A stretch of 64,000 nt of DNA from the NCBI RefSeq assembly GCF_000247695.1, contig NW_004624734.1, forward strand, positions 31,875,821 to 31,939,820, read 5' to 3'. The notes beneath the pieces were generated by a model, which saw only the letters and a list, made by a program, of their open reading frames with translations, did no database searches and was not told where the DNA came from. Each line of letters starts with the position of its first letter. Positions within the stretch are counted from its first letter, which is position 1. A program made the translations under genes and the position numbers. Source of the stretch: Heterocephalus glaber (taxonomy: Eukaryota; Chordata; Mammalia; Rodentia; Bathyergidae). This document shows, piece by piece, positions 63,640 to 64,000 of this stretch.

Positions 63640-64000
63640 ATTTTTTATAAAATTGTTTTATTGGTACCTTTAGGTATACAATATGTTTACATTTATCATT
63701 GGGTGCTTGTACCTGTACATGATGTATCTTGGTTCTTATTTTTTTCACCATTACCTGTGCACCCTTCACCCTCTCCACCCTTCCCTATTTACATAGATTT
63801 TGTTTCCATTTTTTTTCTTTTCTCATAATTTTTCTTTTCCCCTTTCCCTCCCAACACCCCTACACCTTTGGACCCTTTCCTATTTCAAATTATCAATTAT
63901 TCATTTTAATCCTTATTTACACTTTCAGTTTCTCACACTAGAGAAACTATTCATTATTTACACATGTGTGTCCTATTTATTTCACTTAAGAGTGTGGCCT
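63640..64000 (-). mobile_element. L1 3' end, cut by the window edge
   Basis: AAAATTGTTTTATTGGTACC, CATTGGGTGCTTGTACCTGT, the pyrimidine-rich copy of the 3' UTR tract, and TAGAGAAACTATTCATTATT match the reverse of 14,560-14,890 and 16,750-17,060. It belongs to the same young L1 family and continues past 64,000. Confidence 0.92.

Larger units (their letters stand above)
35514..64000 (+). other. DCAF5: DCAF5 intron 1 (5' part, at least 28.5 kb)
   Basis: Intron 1 starts at the GTAAAT donor and reaches the right window edge. I looked for the next coding segment, which continues WD40 repeat 1 with a Gly-Asp-Asp stretch, and recognised none on the + strand. The first 1.2 kb is GC-rich and continues the CpG island. 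The rest is mostly SINEs, one inverted 6 kb L1, an antisense ERV fragment and unique sequence. A long first intron agrees with the large size of DCAF5 in other mammals. Confidence 0.85.

Overview
This window is nuclear DNA from a rodent that is not a mouse or rat. Short tRNA-derived ID SINEs (box A near TAGCTCAGTGG, box B near GAGTTCGATCC, ending GGTACC plus an A tail), 7SL-derived B1 elements and fused B1-ID dimers (B1-dID) fill most of the non-genic space. B1-dID dimers are known from squirrel-, dormouse-, beaver- and guinea-pig-related lineages. The species is not decided by what I can see; a castorimorph or sciuromorph is my inference.

Only one protein-coding gene is supported. Exon 1 of DCAF5 (WDR22; a CUL4-DDB1 substrate receptor) lies on the + strand at 35,300-35,513 inside a CpG island of about 2 kb (about 34,740-36,770). 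In human, DCAF5 and EXD2 are divergent neighbours. So positions 1 to about 34,700 should be the upstream intergenic interval, and 35,514-64,000 is the first part of DCAF5 intron 1. I recognised no second DCAF5 exon.

Layout. 1-11,180: old LTR fragments, an ERV-L/MaLR-like internal remnant (5.6-7.15 kb), L2, MIR, old L1 and SINEs. 11,185-21,240: a full-length L1 (+) that carries a second L1, which itself carries a third L1 3' end and an ID; the target-site duplications can be read. 21,270-34,690: SINEs, L2-like and other LINE remnants, an ERV LTR, a palindromic MITE, an old L1 and unique sequence running into the promoter. 34,740-36,770: DCAF5 promoter, exon 1 and GC-rich start of intron 1. 36,780-41,190: unique sequence with MIR and SINEs. 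41,195-47,225: an inverted (-) L1 of the same family as the 11-21 kb copy, with a 5' deletion and nested insertions. 47,230-61,860: dense SINEs, MIR, hAT fragments, a MaLR-like LTR and L1 fragments. 61,858-63,540: an antisense ERV LTR with adjoining internal sequence. 63,640-64,000: another L1 3' end (-), cut by the window edge.

No operon, CRISPR array, true tRNA/rRNA gene or new gene system is visible. The best observations are nested insertions with readable target-site duplications, altered reverse-transcriptase motifs, inverted repeats, and regulatory sequence around DCAF5 exon 1 (a three-codon upstream ORF, an NRF1-like palindrome and a G-quadruplex motif). Repeat family names come from memory of consensus sequences; repeat ends are approximate unless a duplication is given.
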